IMG/VR virus record: IMGVR_UViG_3300031772_000187
Location: 1-31,065 of that record
DNA from: a virus
Reading direction: 5' to 3' (one strand)
Length of the DNA stretch: 31,065 bases
The position numbers and the translations under genes are program-made. A model generated the notes under the pieces. The model had not been told where the DNA came from. It worked only from the letters and a program-made list of their open reading frames with translations, and ran no database searches. Below, piece by piece: positions 23,229-30,517 of the stretch (its first letter is position 1; each line of letters opens with the position of its first letter).

Positions 23229-23235
23229 AAAGTGC

Positions 23236-24684
23236 CTAGGCAGGAGCTGGAGGCGAAGGCATAACTGGCGGTGGCGTAGCCAGTATTGGTGGTGGGAGCG
23301 GAGGAAGTGGTGATGGCGATACCGGAGCAGTCTCAGTTTCGTCTTGCTCAGATTGCCGCTCAGCCTCGTGATCCGGCGTGCTTTCCAGATTGTTAAACGC
23401 CCAGCCAGAAACCAACAATTTATCGCGTAGGACCATTACGATAGACGGAGTTTCATTTATCCATTTCTTGAACTGCTGGTAGGTCCATCTTTTGGGCATC
23501 CCCAAAGCTACCAAGTCAACAGGACTGCCAGCCACTGGTTCGTATCTACCCTTAACTGCTTCGACCTTAACCTTGGCAGCTTTCTCCTCGGCAGTCAGCA
23601 CCGCTGGCTTGATAAGGCCAACCTGGTGCAGAAAGCTAAACACATCAAACACCTTGTCCAGCCCGCGACCAGTGGAGCCGTTTTCCTCAAACTGCGTCCT
23701 AATCCAGCATACTTTGAACGGGTTGTAGACCTTGTTTTTGACTGTTCTGATGGCTGTGTACGTGTACCGGTCCAGCCCGACTTCCTGGCCCTCACTGTCG
23801 TAATGAGGCTCCTCCCAAACCCCACCGGCTTTCGGCGCAGCATCTTTGATAAAGCCTTTGTCCTTATCGGCAAAGGGGTGGTCATTGTCTCCAAACTTTG
23901 GCTTAGAGGCCGACAGTCGCAGCCTGATACTGGCAAAGTAACGTAGCGCCGATCCGCAGGGTTCATAATCAGGGTTTTCGTATTTGCTGGCCATCGGCTT
24001 TTGTCTAATCTGGTTAGTATAGATGAAACTACAGCCGGTTCTAATGAGATTACTGTTTATGATTGGCAACATTTCTGAATACATTTTGGCATGCATAGCC
24101 ATTCGGTTAGAGTCTATGTCGTCGGAAACAGCATCAGTAACCAGCGCCACCACTGAGTCAAGCGTAATGAGTGCCGTTGGGAACGTTGGCGTTCGGTTTT
24201 CCGGTAACTTAGCCGCCAATTCATGAATGAAGTGCAAGACTTCATCACCAGTGGTGGGCTGGTAGTAATGGATCAGGTCCCTCTCTCCATCTTTGAGCTT
24301 GCCTTTCTTATCTCTTTTGCCACGGAAAAGGTCAAAATCGATACCACGACTCTTTAGAAACAGCGGATCTGACCCACCCTCGGCATCTTTGTAGAATGCG
24401 TGGCGACCAGCCCGCAATTGGTTAGCTATAATCTCAGTGGCCAGGAGCGACTTACCTGAGTGTTCAGGGCCTGAGATCCCGACGATGCGAGATGGAGGAA
24501 TGCCGCCCCCCATAATTAGATCAAGCCATAATGATCCTGTATGGATGGCGTACGCAGCAAATGAGTCACGTTTTAGGTATACCGGTTGCAACTTGGACTT
24601 TTTCTCAGCAGCGGTAACAGCTGCTCCCATGATCTTGTCTATATCAATGCCTTCCGCAACCAATGCGGCAACATCTGGATTCAT
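23236..24684 (-). CDS. recA: RecA-type recombinase with proline-rich C-terminal tail
   Basis: A 482-residue protein from ATG 24684 behind GGAG. The core follows RecA: GSLWLDLIMGGGIPPSRIVGI, Walker A GPEHSGKS at 72-79, YKDAEGGSDPLFLKSRGI, Walker B TALITLDSVVALV, and the L2-like region with FIYTNQIRQKP. KVCWIRTQFEENGSTGRGLDKVFDVF resembles the end of the ATPase domain. It differs from bacterial RecA in being longer: after residue about 380 comes a poorly conserved stretch and finally a tail of acidic residues and prolines (LPPLPPPILATPPPVMPSPP). It would form filaments for strand exchange and recombination-dependent replication. It lies beside a candidate ssDNA-binding gene and upstream of SbcD, a usual phage set. 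Confidence 0.9.
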   Translation of the reverse strand: MNPDVAALVAEGIDIDKIMGAAVTAAEKKSKLQPVYLKRDSFAAYAIHTGSLWLDLIMGGGIPPSRIVGISGPEHSGKSLLATEIIANQLRAGRHAFYKDAEGGSDPLFLKSRGIDFDLFRGKRDKKGKLKDGERDLIHYYQPTTGDEVLHFIHELAAKLPENRTPTFPTALITLDSVVALVTDAVSDDIDSNRMAMHAKMYSEMLPIINSNLIRTGCSFIYTNQIRQKPMASKYENPDYEPCGSALRYFASIRLRLSASKPKFGDNDHPFADKDKGFIKDAAPKAGGVWEEPHYDSEGQEVGLDRYTYTAIRTVKNKVYNPFKVCWIRTQFEENGSTGRGLDKVFDVFSFLHQVGLIKPAVLTAEEKAAKVKVEAVKGRYEPVAGSPVDLVALGMPKRWTYQQFKKWINETPSIVMVLRDKLLVSGWAFNNLESTPDHEAERQSEQDETETAPVSPSPLPPLPPPILATPPPVMPSPPAPA

Positions 24685-24703
24685 GTTTTTCTCCGAGGAA
24701 AAT

Positions 24704-24729
24704 GCGGCCTGACTGAGGTGCCAGGCCGC
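24704..24729 (-). terminator. Terminator-like hairpin before recA
   Basis: A perfect 8-bp GC-rich stem (GCGGCCTG / CAGGCCGC) with a 10-base loop is followed on the leftward transcript by ATTTTCC. It lies between the stop at 24791 and the recA start at 24684, just upstream of the recA ribosome site. It may end transcription from the upstream genes or attenuate recA. Confidence 0.5.
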
Positions 24730-24790
24730 TTATTAATGGCAAAGTAGGCTTTTCGGCCAACAAAGAAGACCGGTTATGCACCCGACCTTA

Positions 24791-25090
24791 TTAAGAAAGA
24801 GAAGAGAGAATTTTCTTCAGGACTTGCACTCGTGGCACACCGTTAAACGTCTGTATTTCCTTACCAGCTTTCGTGATCACCGTCTTTGGGTGCACTCCGA
24901 TGTCGAGTATTTTAAACTCTTCGTCGCTTAGCCTGATTAAGTGCACTGGTGACCGTAAATGATGAACCCAACAAGTTTCCTCGTCTAACCATGATGCTTC
25001 CTCCTCAAGAAGAAAGATGAAAGTTTGACTAACCTTGTTTTCCTTGAGTTCCAAAAACCGATCTAGACCTGGCGTTGGTGTGCTATTCAT
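24791..25090 (-). CDS. Small hypothetical protein between candidate SSB and recA
   Basis: A 99-residue protein from ATG 25090 with AGAGGG eight bases upstream; the start is two bases after the preceding stop. The frame runs back to 25135 but would overlap the gene before it. It begins MNSTPTPGLDRFLELKENK, has a central FIFLLEEEASWLDEETCWVH and ends QVLKKILSSLS. Strands such as SPVHLIRLSDEEFKILDIG and a T-K-A-G-K-E-I turn suggest a small beta-rich fold. No family recognised. The position next to recA and the SSB candidate suggests a recombination accessory role, unproven. Confidence 0.65.
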   Translation of the reverse strand: MNSTPTPGLDRFLELKENKVSQTFIFLLEEEASWLDEETCWVHHLRSPVHLIRLSDEEFKILDIGVHPKTVITKAGKEIQTFNGVPRVQVLKKILSSLS

Positions 25091-25092
25091 GT

Positions 25093-26520
25093 TTATCCCT
25101 CTATGCAGTATCTGCGCAACGGACATTTCATGCAAACAGAGTCACCACGATACTGACTGTAACAGGTAAGTACATCAATGCCTTCTAGCTCGCCACGGCT
25201 ACAAGTCCTTAACGGCAAGCGCTTTGTGGCTTCTGCGTACTGCCCTATCAAGGTCTGAAAAGCACCGTGACCCATAGGCTTTCCTTTGCCGACCACTTGG
25301 TAAGTACGCTCAGTCACTTCCTGGCCGATTGCGGCTGATTCAGCCGCACCGTCAAAAGGGATGTCATCTAGCTCGATAAGCCCCTCCGCTGCTGGAGCCG
25401 ATACTGGAGCCGATGGACGTAAACCGGCTGGTACCGGAGAAACCGGAGCCGCATTAACCGGGGCCTGCGGCGGGGCCATCGGTATTGGCGGAGCGCCAAA
25501 CGGCTGCGGTGGCATCGCTTGCGCAGGAGGAGCTGGTGGAGGTGCAAACGAAGCAGTGGAAGGAGCTTGCATACCCTGCGGAGCTTGCGGATAATAGTCT
25601 GGATGCGGCGCTGGCGGCTGCGGAGCATACATCTGTTGGGGAGCATACGCCTGCTGGTACTCTGGCTGCTGGACCGGTGGCGGGGCCTGTGGTGGCAGCA
25701 CCTGTGGGAAAGGCGGTGGAGGTAGCATGCCAAAGCTGGAAGGCGGCACCGCCGGTTGGGTGATCATGTGGTTTTGGGGAGCAATCAGGTCGTAATAACC
25801 ATTTTCTTTGAGAGACCGAATTACTTCCTCGCGAGATGGCCAAACCACCCGGCTCTTCCAATCGTACTGCTGACTGATGTAGCTAATTTCCAAGTCCGTC
25901 AGCGGTACCTTAGGGCCGATTTGTACTTGGTACTTCTGCTCAGCTCTTGCCGTGGAATCATACAGTACATAAACGTCTGCTCCCCAGTATGGGTCGGTGA
26001 CATCAGCCTCATAGCGCTGACCATCGATGATGTGAACATTCATACCAGACAGACGCTGAATACTGAGAATAAGCGAAATTGGCAGCTTGACAGGAGCCCA
26101 TGGTCTAACTTGGTTCATTTGCTGGGCTTGCCGGAAGATAGCGTGGCCATAACCATGCTGCCGAGGCGTAATGTCCTTGATTTCTGGATTGGTCGAGTTA
26201 CGCGGATCAAAATCTTCAAGAATCGGGTCACCGGATCGTGAGAAGTGTTTGGTTTCCGGGTCCCACGCTAGGGACAAAAGAGGAAACTTTTTCCCACTCT
26301 TTTGGTGCTTGATCCACGAGGTGGCCAACAAGTACACGTCGCCGTAGAACCGGAGCTGCGTCCAAGCCTTTTCTGGAAGCTCTCCCCACTTGATACCGTC
26401 GTCCCATTTGGCACGGCCACCAGTTGCTGCCCCGAAGCCAGCCTTGATTTGCGGCAGTGATACACCTTTAGGTAATGTGTGATTTTGGACAGACTGAGGT
26501 CCTGGTACTGGAAGATTCAT
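25093..26520 (-). CDS. Candidate ssDNA-binding protein with Pro/Gln-rich linker and Cys cluster
   Basis: A 475-residue protein from ATG 26520 (AAGGAA upstream). The N-terminal 235 residues have WTQLRFYGDVYLLATSWIKH, KFPLLSLAWDPETKHF and DVYVLYDSTARAEQKYQVQI, a beta-rich region with many aromatics like the OB domain of large phage single-stranded DNA-binding proteins. Residues of about 255-370 are very rich in proline, glutamine, alanine and tyrosine (QQAYAPQQMYAPQPPAPH), a disordered linker. The last 40 residues hold RTCSRGELEG, DVLTCYSQYRG and SVCMKCPLRRYCI, a probable metal site. It lies two genes from recA. The SSB assignment is by analogy of layout and the aromatics; an alternative is a recombination mediator. 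Confidence 0.4.
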   Translation of the reverse strand: MNLPVPGPQSVQNHTLPKGVSLPQIKAGFGAATGGRAKWDDGIKWGELPEKAWTQLRFYGDVYLLATSWIKHQKSGKKFPLLSLAWDPETKHFSRSGDPILEDFDPRNSTNPEIKDITPRQHGYGHAIFRQAQQMNQVRPWAPVKLPISLILSIQRLSGMNVHIIDGQRYEADVTDPYWGADVYVLYDSTARAEQKYQVQIGPKVPLTDLEISYISQQYDWKSRVVWPSREEVIRSLKENGYYDLIAPQNHMITQPAVPPSSFGMLPPPPFPQVLPPQAPPPVQQPEYQQAYAPQQMYAPQPPAPHPDYYPQAPQGMQAPSTASFAPPPAPPAQAMPPQPFGAPPIPMAPPQAPVNAAPVSPVPAGLRPSAPVSAPAAEGLIELDDIPFDGAAESAAIGQEVTERTYQVVGKGKPMGHGAFQTLIGQYAEATKRLPLRTCSRGELEGIDVLTCYSQYRGDSVCMKCPLRRYCIEG

Positions 26521-26568
26521 ACTTAATTCCTTGTGCTAATGCATTTATGGTCGCTAATGCGATAAACT

Positions 26569-26597
26569 AATCTAACATTGTTTTAGTGGGAAGCCAA
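26569..26597 (-). promoter_or_regulatory. Possible promoter for SSB-candidate and recA genes
   Basis: In the 90-base gap between the sigma gene stop and the start at 26520, the leftward strand has TTGGCT, a 17-base spacer and TAGATT, each four of six matches to the sigma-70 hexamers. The 8-base direct repeat GCTAATGC (26534 and 26553) lies downstream. Weak evidence. Confidence 0.3.
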
Positions 26598-26610
26598 TAC
26601 AAGCACTCAA

Positions 26611-28146
26611 TCAAAAGATTTTGTAGTGAAAGCCAATTTTCGCAAGATTTTGCACAGTAGCCTCCATTAAAACAGCGTTATTGTCAACTTCGTTAATCGG
26701 TAGTATGTCTATCATTCCGTGGCGAAGGGCTAGCGCCCGAAGCTCATCCGGAATAAGGTTAGTTCGCAGACAATGCTCGCGTAGCTCGTCCAGAAGTTCA
26801 TCTGGGATACCGCCAAGACGATCATCATCGGTCATGATGTCTTCCAGCGTCAACTTTTCGTCTGCGTCGTAGGTGCGGTTGAGACTGTATACCTGGGCAA
26901 TGCGAACAGTGTGGTATACTGACTTGACTTTCCTAACTGGGACCTTGGCCGCCAGAGCAATGGCTTCCATATTCTCCTCCGACGCTCCAACTCTGGACCT
27001 AGCCTTCTCTAGCTGCGTGTGGGCCTGCCATGTGGACACTGGTAGCTTAACAAAGTTAGCGTCTTCCTTGATAGAAAGAAGCATCATTTGCTTTATCCAC
27101 CACTTGGCCACGGAGGCAAACGAGGCTGGCCGCCGGGTGGAATAGCAGCTGACGGCTCTCATAAGGCCGATGGAGCCGTTCTGGAAGTTGTCTAGCATTT
27201 GGTGCGGGTTTCGTGCGGTCGATTTGGCTGCCGAATAGGCGGTTCTCAAGTAGGGTGCAATAATAGTGGAGCGGAGCAGCATATACTTAGTATAAGTGTG
27301 CCTTGCGTCTCGCGATATGTAGAAGGCGTGCCTATTTAGCTCCAAATCCTCGTCGATCCTGGCGATCAGGTCGCAAATGCGGCGATACTCGTCCTGGTTG
27401 TTTTGTTTAGCCTCATATGCCATCCAGTGAAGCTCGTCATAGTAACGCATCTTGGAGGTAAACTCGTGCAAAACGTCTTCGTAGACGCCACGAATAAACA
27501 AGCATCTTTCCATGGCTTCCTTGATTGGCCCGGTCCTGCTATTTTGAGAATCAGCAAACATGCGGATAAGCTTGTAGGCGTTGACCAAAAAGTCCATCTC
27601 GTGGGCTTTGTACGTTCCCTTGGCGTTAACTGTGTCAGGTCCAGCGTCTTCTTTTTCGTAGATGTTTTTGCCATAGGTGTTGCCAGCCGCTACTTTGGTT
27701 ACCACCTGGATTACCGATCCGAAAAATACGACGGAACATTCCATAATAGAGTGAACTGCCGGGAAAATGCACTGGTCTATTTGGATGAAAAGCCTGTGGA
27801 CTTCCTCTTGGTGCAACAGTGGGACGGCGAAAACCATCTTTCTGAGGTCTTTGAGTATCTGCTCATCAGATCCACCGATTGTGCCACCTTTTATAGTAGC
27901 CTGGTATTTGGCTGCTACCTCGGCTGGATGCAACAAGTTATCGTCGTCCTCTACCTCGATGTCGTCGAGCAGTACCTCGTCTATTTGCGAAAGGCCGGTG
28001 GCCTCAGTTATGTCCTTTTCTGATATTTCTGCTAACTCATCTTCCATAAGTGCGGCTTTTGGTGCTATCGGAACCTCGTCTAAGTCGTCCTCGGTGGTGT
28101 CATCATCCCAAAACTTGGTAGTAACTTTCTTACGTTTGGACGCCAT
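26611..28146 (-). CDS. Divergent sigma-70-family RNA polymerase sigma factor
   Basis: A 511-residue protein from ATG 28146, with GGGGTG six bases upstream. The N-terminal 100 residues are acidic. The sigma region 2 is clear at about residues 290-358: IIAPYLRTAYSAAKS, NFQNGSIGLMRAVSCY and ASFASVAKWWIKQMM, matching the region 2.1-2.4 pattern G-x-I-G-L-M-R-A-V...F-x-x-x-A-x-W-W-I-x-Q. Region 3 follows (LPVSTWQAH, then YSLNRTYDADEKLTLEDIMTD, like the SLD...L-x-D-x-I-x-D-D consensus). Region 4, which binds the -35 box, is poorly conserved or missing. Such phage factors direct host RNA polymerase to phage promoters that may lack a -35 box. It is divergent from the rightward operon at 28220. Confidence 0.85.
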   Translation of the reverse strand: MASKRKKVTTKFWDDDTTEDDLDEVPIAPKAALMEDELAEISEKDITEATGLSQIDEVLLDDIEVEDDDNLLHPAEVAAKYQATIKGGTIGGSDEQILKDLRKMVFAVPLLHQEEVHRLFIQIDQCIFPAVHSIMECSVVFFGSVIQVVTKVAAGNTYGKNIYEKEDAGPDTVNAKGTYKAHEMDFLVNAYKLIRMFADSQNSRTGPIKEAMERCLFIRGVYEDVLHEFTSKMRYYDELHWMAYEAKQNNQDEYRRICDLIARIDEDLELNRHAFYISRDARHTYTKYMLLRSTIIAPYLRTAYSAAKSTARNPHQMLDNFQNGSIGLMRAVSCYSTRRPASFASVAKWWIKQMMLLSIKEDANFVKLPVSTWQAHTQLEKARSRVGASEENMEAIALAAKVPVRKVKSVYHTVRIAQVYSLNRTYDADEKLTLEDIMTDDDRLGGIPDELLDELREHCLRTNLIPDELRALALRHGMIDILPINEVDNNAVLMEATVQNLAKIGFHYKIF

Positions 28147-28219
28147 AGAACACCCCAGCTTAAGCATTTGTATATTATAGTTTTATAAGTAACATTTATA
28201 TTTCGGTAACGGATGGCAT
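28147..28219. promoter_or_regulatory. AT-rich divergent promoter region
   Basis: This 73-base gap separates the leftward sigma gene from the rightward SWIM gene and must carry promoters for at least one. The centre is very AT-rich. The leftward strand has a perfect TATAAT (in CTATAATATAC) without a good -35, and TATAAATG upstream of it, which resembles the T4-type late box TATAAATA. The absence of -35 boxes would suit a phage factor with a weak region 4, but this is speculation. Confidence 0.4.
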
Positions 28220-28738
28220 ATGCTAACAGCCAAACAAATATTGGACGTAACCAAAAGAAGTCATCCTATTATTATCCAAAATGCCAAAAGGGTCAGAGTA
28301 CAGTTCAAAAAGGTAGAAGCTGGTTCGGACGCTTATGGTGAGTACAGACAAGTAGTTGCCATCTGCAAGGCCGATTCTATACCACGGCAGGTAACACTGA
28401 AATTTTATGGCAGACACGACCTAGGTGCGAAGACTTGGATGTCGTGCACGTGCGAGTATTTTCTTTACGTGTGCGAAGTAGCACTGGAAGGTAAGGATAG
28501 TTCGGATATTATTCACTCCAACGGGGCAGCGCCATCTGTCACCAACCCTAGGTTTTCACCTAGAACATGTAAGCATTGCATAGCAGCACTACTTAACGGA
28601 GCACAAACGCTAGCTCCAAAGGTGAAGGCTAAGCCAACCAGAACACCTAAGACGACAACCAAAAAGCCAACCAAACCAGAAAAAAGCGCACCTAACAGGT
28701 CTGGACGGTCTGGACGATCAGGACGGATGACTAAATAA
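28220..28738 (+). CDS. SWIM zinc-finger phage protein
   Basis: A 172-residue protein from ATG 28220 with GGATGG just before it. It has the SWIM pattern C-x-C...C-x-H: WMSCTCEYFLYVCEV (C76, C78) and later RFSPRTCKHCIAALL (C117, H119), with IIHSNGAAP and NPRF between, as in a widespread group of phage SWIM proteins. The C-terminal 45 residues are rich in lysine, proline and threonine, ending in three GR(S/M) repeats (SGRSGRSGRM), a basic tail likely to contact nucleic acid. It leads the rightward operon with the lysozyme gene. The molecular role of phage SWIM proteins is not established. Confidence 0.85.
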   Translation: MLTAKQILDVTKRSHPIIIQNAKRVRVQFKKVEAGSDAYGEYRQVVAICKADSIPRQVTLKFYGRHDLGAKTWMSCTCEYFLYVCEVALEGKDSSDIIHSNGAAPSVTNPRFSPRTCKHCIAALLNGAQTLAPKVKAKPTRTPKTTTKKPTKPEKSAPNRSGRSGRSGRMTK

Positions 28739-28749
28739 GGAACCGAAGC

Positions 28750-29529
28750 ATGCGAGTAACAAAGACCTCACTCAGCCAAATCTGCACCAATGTTGGCATC
28801 AAAATAAAGGACGGCAAAATAGCACGTGCCGATGCCGATGCCATAGTATTGGCTTACGAAGAGGAAGAGGAGATAGAAGACCTAGATGAAGAGAACGAGG
28901 AAGATCAGCCTGACGATTATGATGCGTACTTTTCGCCAGCCGGGAGCTTGGGCAGCCAAATCTCCGTGTCGGTCAATATGAAGCACATAGGCACTTTTAA
29001 ATCCACAGACGAAGCCGAAAAAGCTCTTCTGGCCTACTTGGACAAGAAGAACTTCTTTCCTAATGTCTGGGAAGTGTCTGACCATGGCAATGTGTCCAAA
29101 TATGAGTGGTCGTCCGAAAATTCAGAAGCCAAGGTGGTTGGGCGTGTTGCTACGGCCAAGATCTCTGGGTCAATAGAGACTTTTGCTGAGTTTTGGTCTG
29201 ACAACGGCAAAGTATGGTTCTCTGGTCATGGTGTAAAAGCCGACATAACTCACTTATTTAGTGAACGTGAGGCTAGTACCTTTGACCTTATTTCTGAAGA
29301 TGACCCGGCAGAGTTAACTTTGCTTATCAAGTATGACGCTTATGCTGGCTACCCAGCTACTCGCGACGACCCAGAATCCGATCCAGAAATAGACTACACT
29401 GATGTTAAGCTGGTCATGCCTAATGGCAATAAGATTGACTTTGGCGATATTCTAGATCTTGGCGGTGCTAAGGACGTAACTGATTCGTGGGACAGCCTTG
29501 TTGCGGAGAACATAAACGACAATCATTAA
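28750..29529 (+). CDS. Acidic hypothetical protein
   Basis: A 259-residue protein from ATG 28750, with AAGGAA upstream, 11 bases after the SWIM gene. Residues of about 36-60 are a run of glutamate and aspartate (YEEEEEIEDLDEENEED). The next part has GSQISVSVNMKHIGTFKSTD and NVWEVSDHGNVSKYEW, and the second half is beta-rich with several W/F residues (AEFWSDNGKVWFSGHG). No family recognised. The acidic linker followed by a compact domain could mimic nucleic acid or bind a basic partner such as the SWIM protein upstream; this is only a suggestion. Confidence 0.7.
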   Translation: MRVTKTSLSQICTNVGIKIKDGKIARADADAIVLAYEEEEEIEDLDEENEEDQPDDYDAYFSPAGSLGSQISVSVNMKHIGTFKSTDEAEKALLAYLDKKNFFPNVWEVSDHGNVSKYEWSSENSEAKVVGRVATAKISGSIETFAEFWSDNGKVWFSGHGVKADITHLFSEREASTFDLISEDDPAELTLLIKYDAYAGYPATRDDPESDPEIDYTDVKLVMPNGNKIDFGDILDLGGAKDVTDSWDSLVAENINDNH

Positions 29530-29541
29530 CAGGAGGCGATA

Positions 29542-30120
29542 GTGAAATTATCACCGGCTGGTCTGTTTTTGATCAAGAAATTTGAGGGTTTGCATAAACT
29601 AAACAAAAACGGCATAGTAGAAGCCTACCTAGACCCAGTCGGTATTCCTACAATTGGGTACGGTCATATTGATGGCGTGCAACTTGGCCAGGTAATCTCT
29701 CCGATCGAGGCCGACATCATTCTTCTCGAAGATATAAAGCAAATGGAGGGTTATCTTACCAACTTGGTCAAAGTAGAGTTATTGCAACAGGAATTTGACG
29801 CCCTGGTTAGCTTTGTATTCAACGTGGGACCTACTAACCTCGGCAAGTCTCAATTGCTTAAGTTCCTAAATAGTGAGGACAAAAAGTCAGCCGCGCAATG
29901 TCTGCTTAGTTGGGACAAGGCAAAGCTAAAGCAGAAGCTGGTTACCTTGCCAGGTTTGACCAAGCGAAGACTAGCCGAAATGCACCTATTTTTGGAAGGC
30001 CCTGATACACTGTACGACGAAAACGGAGAAGAAGATTGGACGACAACTTTTCAATACACAGACTCGGCGCACATCTTGATCACAACCAACCCAAAGGACA
30101 AATGGCGGCGTCTAAGCTAA
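29542..30120 (+). CDS. T4-type lysozyme (GH24 endolysin)
   Basis: A 192-residue enzyme with a GTG start at 29542, seven bases after GGAGG. It cuts the beta-1,4 link between N-acetylmuramic acid and N-acetylglucosamine, breaking the wall for release. Visible are the catalytic glutamate in LIKKFEG (E15), D31 in AYLDPVGIPTIGYGH, T37 of the same motif, and the helical half with FDALVSFVFNVGPTNL and CLLSWDK. The D-to-T spacing is as in T4 lysozyme, but the E-to-D loop is seven residues longer than the usual E-x8-D (NKNGIVE region). No signal peptide is seen, so release needs a holin, not identified here. The last 40 residues extend beyond the usual domain end. Confidence 0.93.
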   Translation: MKLSPAGLFLIKKFEGLHKLNKNGIVEAYLDPVGIPTIGYGHIDGVQLGQVISPIEADIILLEDIKQMEGYLTNLVKVELLQQEFDALVSFVFNVGPTNLGKSQLLKFLNSEDKKSAAQCLLSWDKAKLKQKLVTLPGLTKRRLAEMHLFLEGPDTLYDENGEEDWTTTFQYTDSAHILITTNPKDKWRRLS

Positions 30121-30323
30121 GGGAAGTACTTAGTCAATTCTCACTTAGCCTTGATATAAGAGAAACTAATGGTAAGTGCACCGTGGTAGTTAATCACCAA
30201 GTTGGCAGTAGCATGTACTTGGCCAACTCGGCAGAGGAAGTATTATGGCTAGCAAAACAGAGCGAAGTGGTATCTGGAAGCCCATCATACACTAAATACG
30301 TCATAAACACTATTAGTCAATAA
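30102..30323 (+). CDS. Small hypothetical protein overlapping lysozyme end
   Basis: A 73-residue protein from ATG 30102, overlapping the lysozyme stop by 19 bases, with AAGGAC three bases upstream. An ATG at 30036 in the same frame lacks a site. It begins MAASKLREVLSQFSLSLDIR and has a TVVVNHQVGSSMYLANS strand pair and an EEVLWLAKQ helix, a small alpha/beta pattern. No membrane span, so it is not an obvious holin. Function unknown. Confidence 0.65.
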   Translation: MAASKLREVLSQFSLSLDIRETNGKCTVVVNHQVGSSMYLANSAEEVLWLAKQSEVVSGSPSYTKYVINTISQ

Positions 30324-30444
30324 CCGCCGCTAGTGGATGAACGCCGTGTGACGCGCCCTTACGCTCGAAAACGACCCTGTCAGCAAACCCACTAACGGTC
30401 TGCCCCTCAAAGACCGCAACAAAGCCTACACCCTCCAGTATCAT
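30313..30444 (-). CDS. Possible small protein, opposite to rightward operon end
   Basis: A 43-codon frame starting at ATG 30444 and ending at 30313. It reads MILEGVGFVAVFEGQTVSG then FADRVVFERKG, quite protein-like, but has only a weak AGAGAG upstream. It overlaps the 3' end of the + strand gene by 11 bases and shares 38 bases, in another frame, with the coupled short frame at 30407-30517. Confidence 0.35.
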   Translation of the reverse strand: MILEGVGFVAVFEGQTVSGFADRVVFERKGASHGVHPLAAVID

Positions 30445-30517
30445 AACTGGCGCTCTCTACCTGGCGGCTGTAGGAAACAACTACGATGTCAGTTGGTACG
30501 TGGCTCGTCATGGTCAT
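30407..30517 (-). CDS. Possible 36-residue protein coupled to upstream gene
   Basis: A short frame starting at ATG 30517, overlapping the stop of the 141-residue gene by ATGA, a join seen many times in this genome. It reads MTMTSHVPTDIVVVSYSRQV and ends in a cysteine-rich GGCRLCCGL. The cysteine-rich end is in a region also readable in the next frame as the frame at 30313-30444, so a frameshift join of the two is possible. Low certainty. Confidence 0.35.
   Translation of the reverse strand: MTMTSHVPTDIVVVSYSRQVESASYDTGGCRLCCGL

Noticed and set aside
25361-25861. Several long frames on both strands in the SSB-candidate linker
   Set aside because: The GC-rich, repetitive proline codons keep other frames open; none has a start site or recognisable protein.
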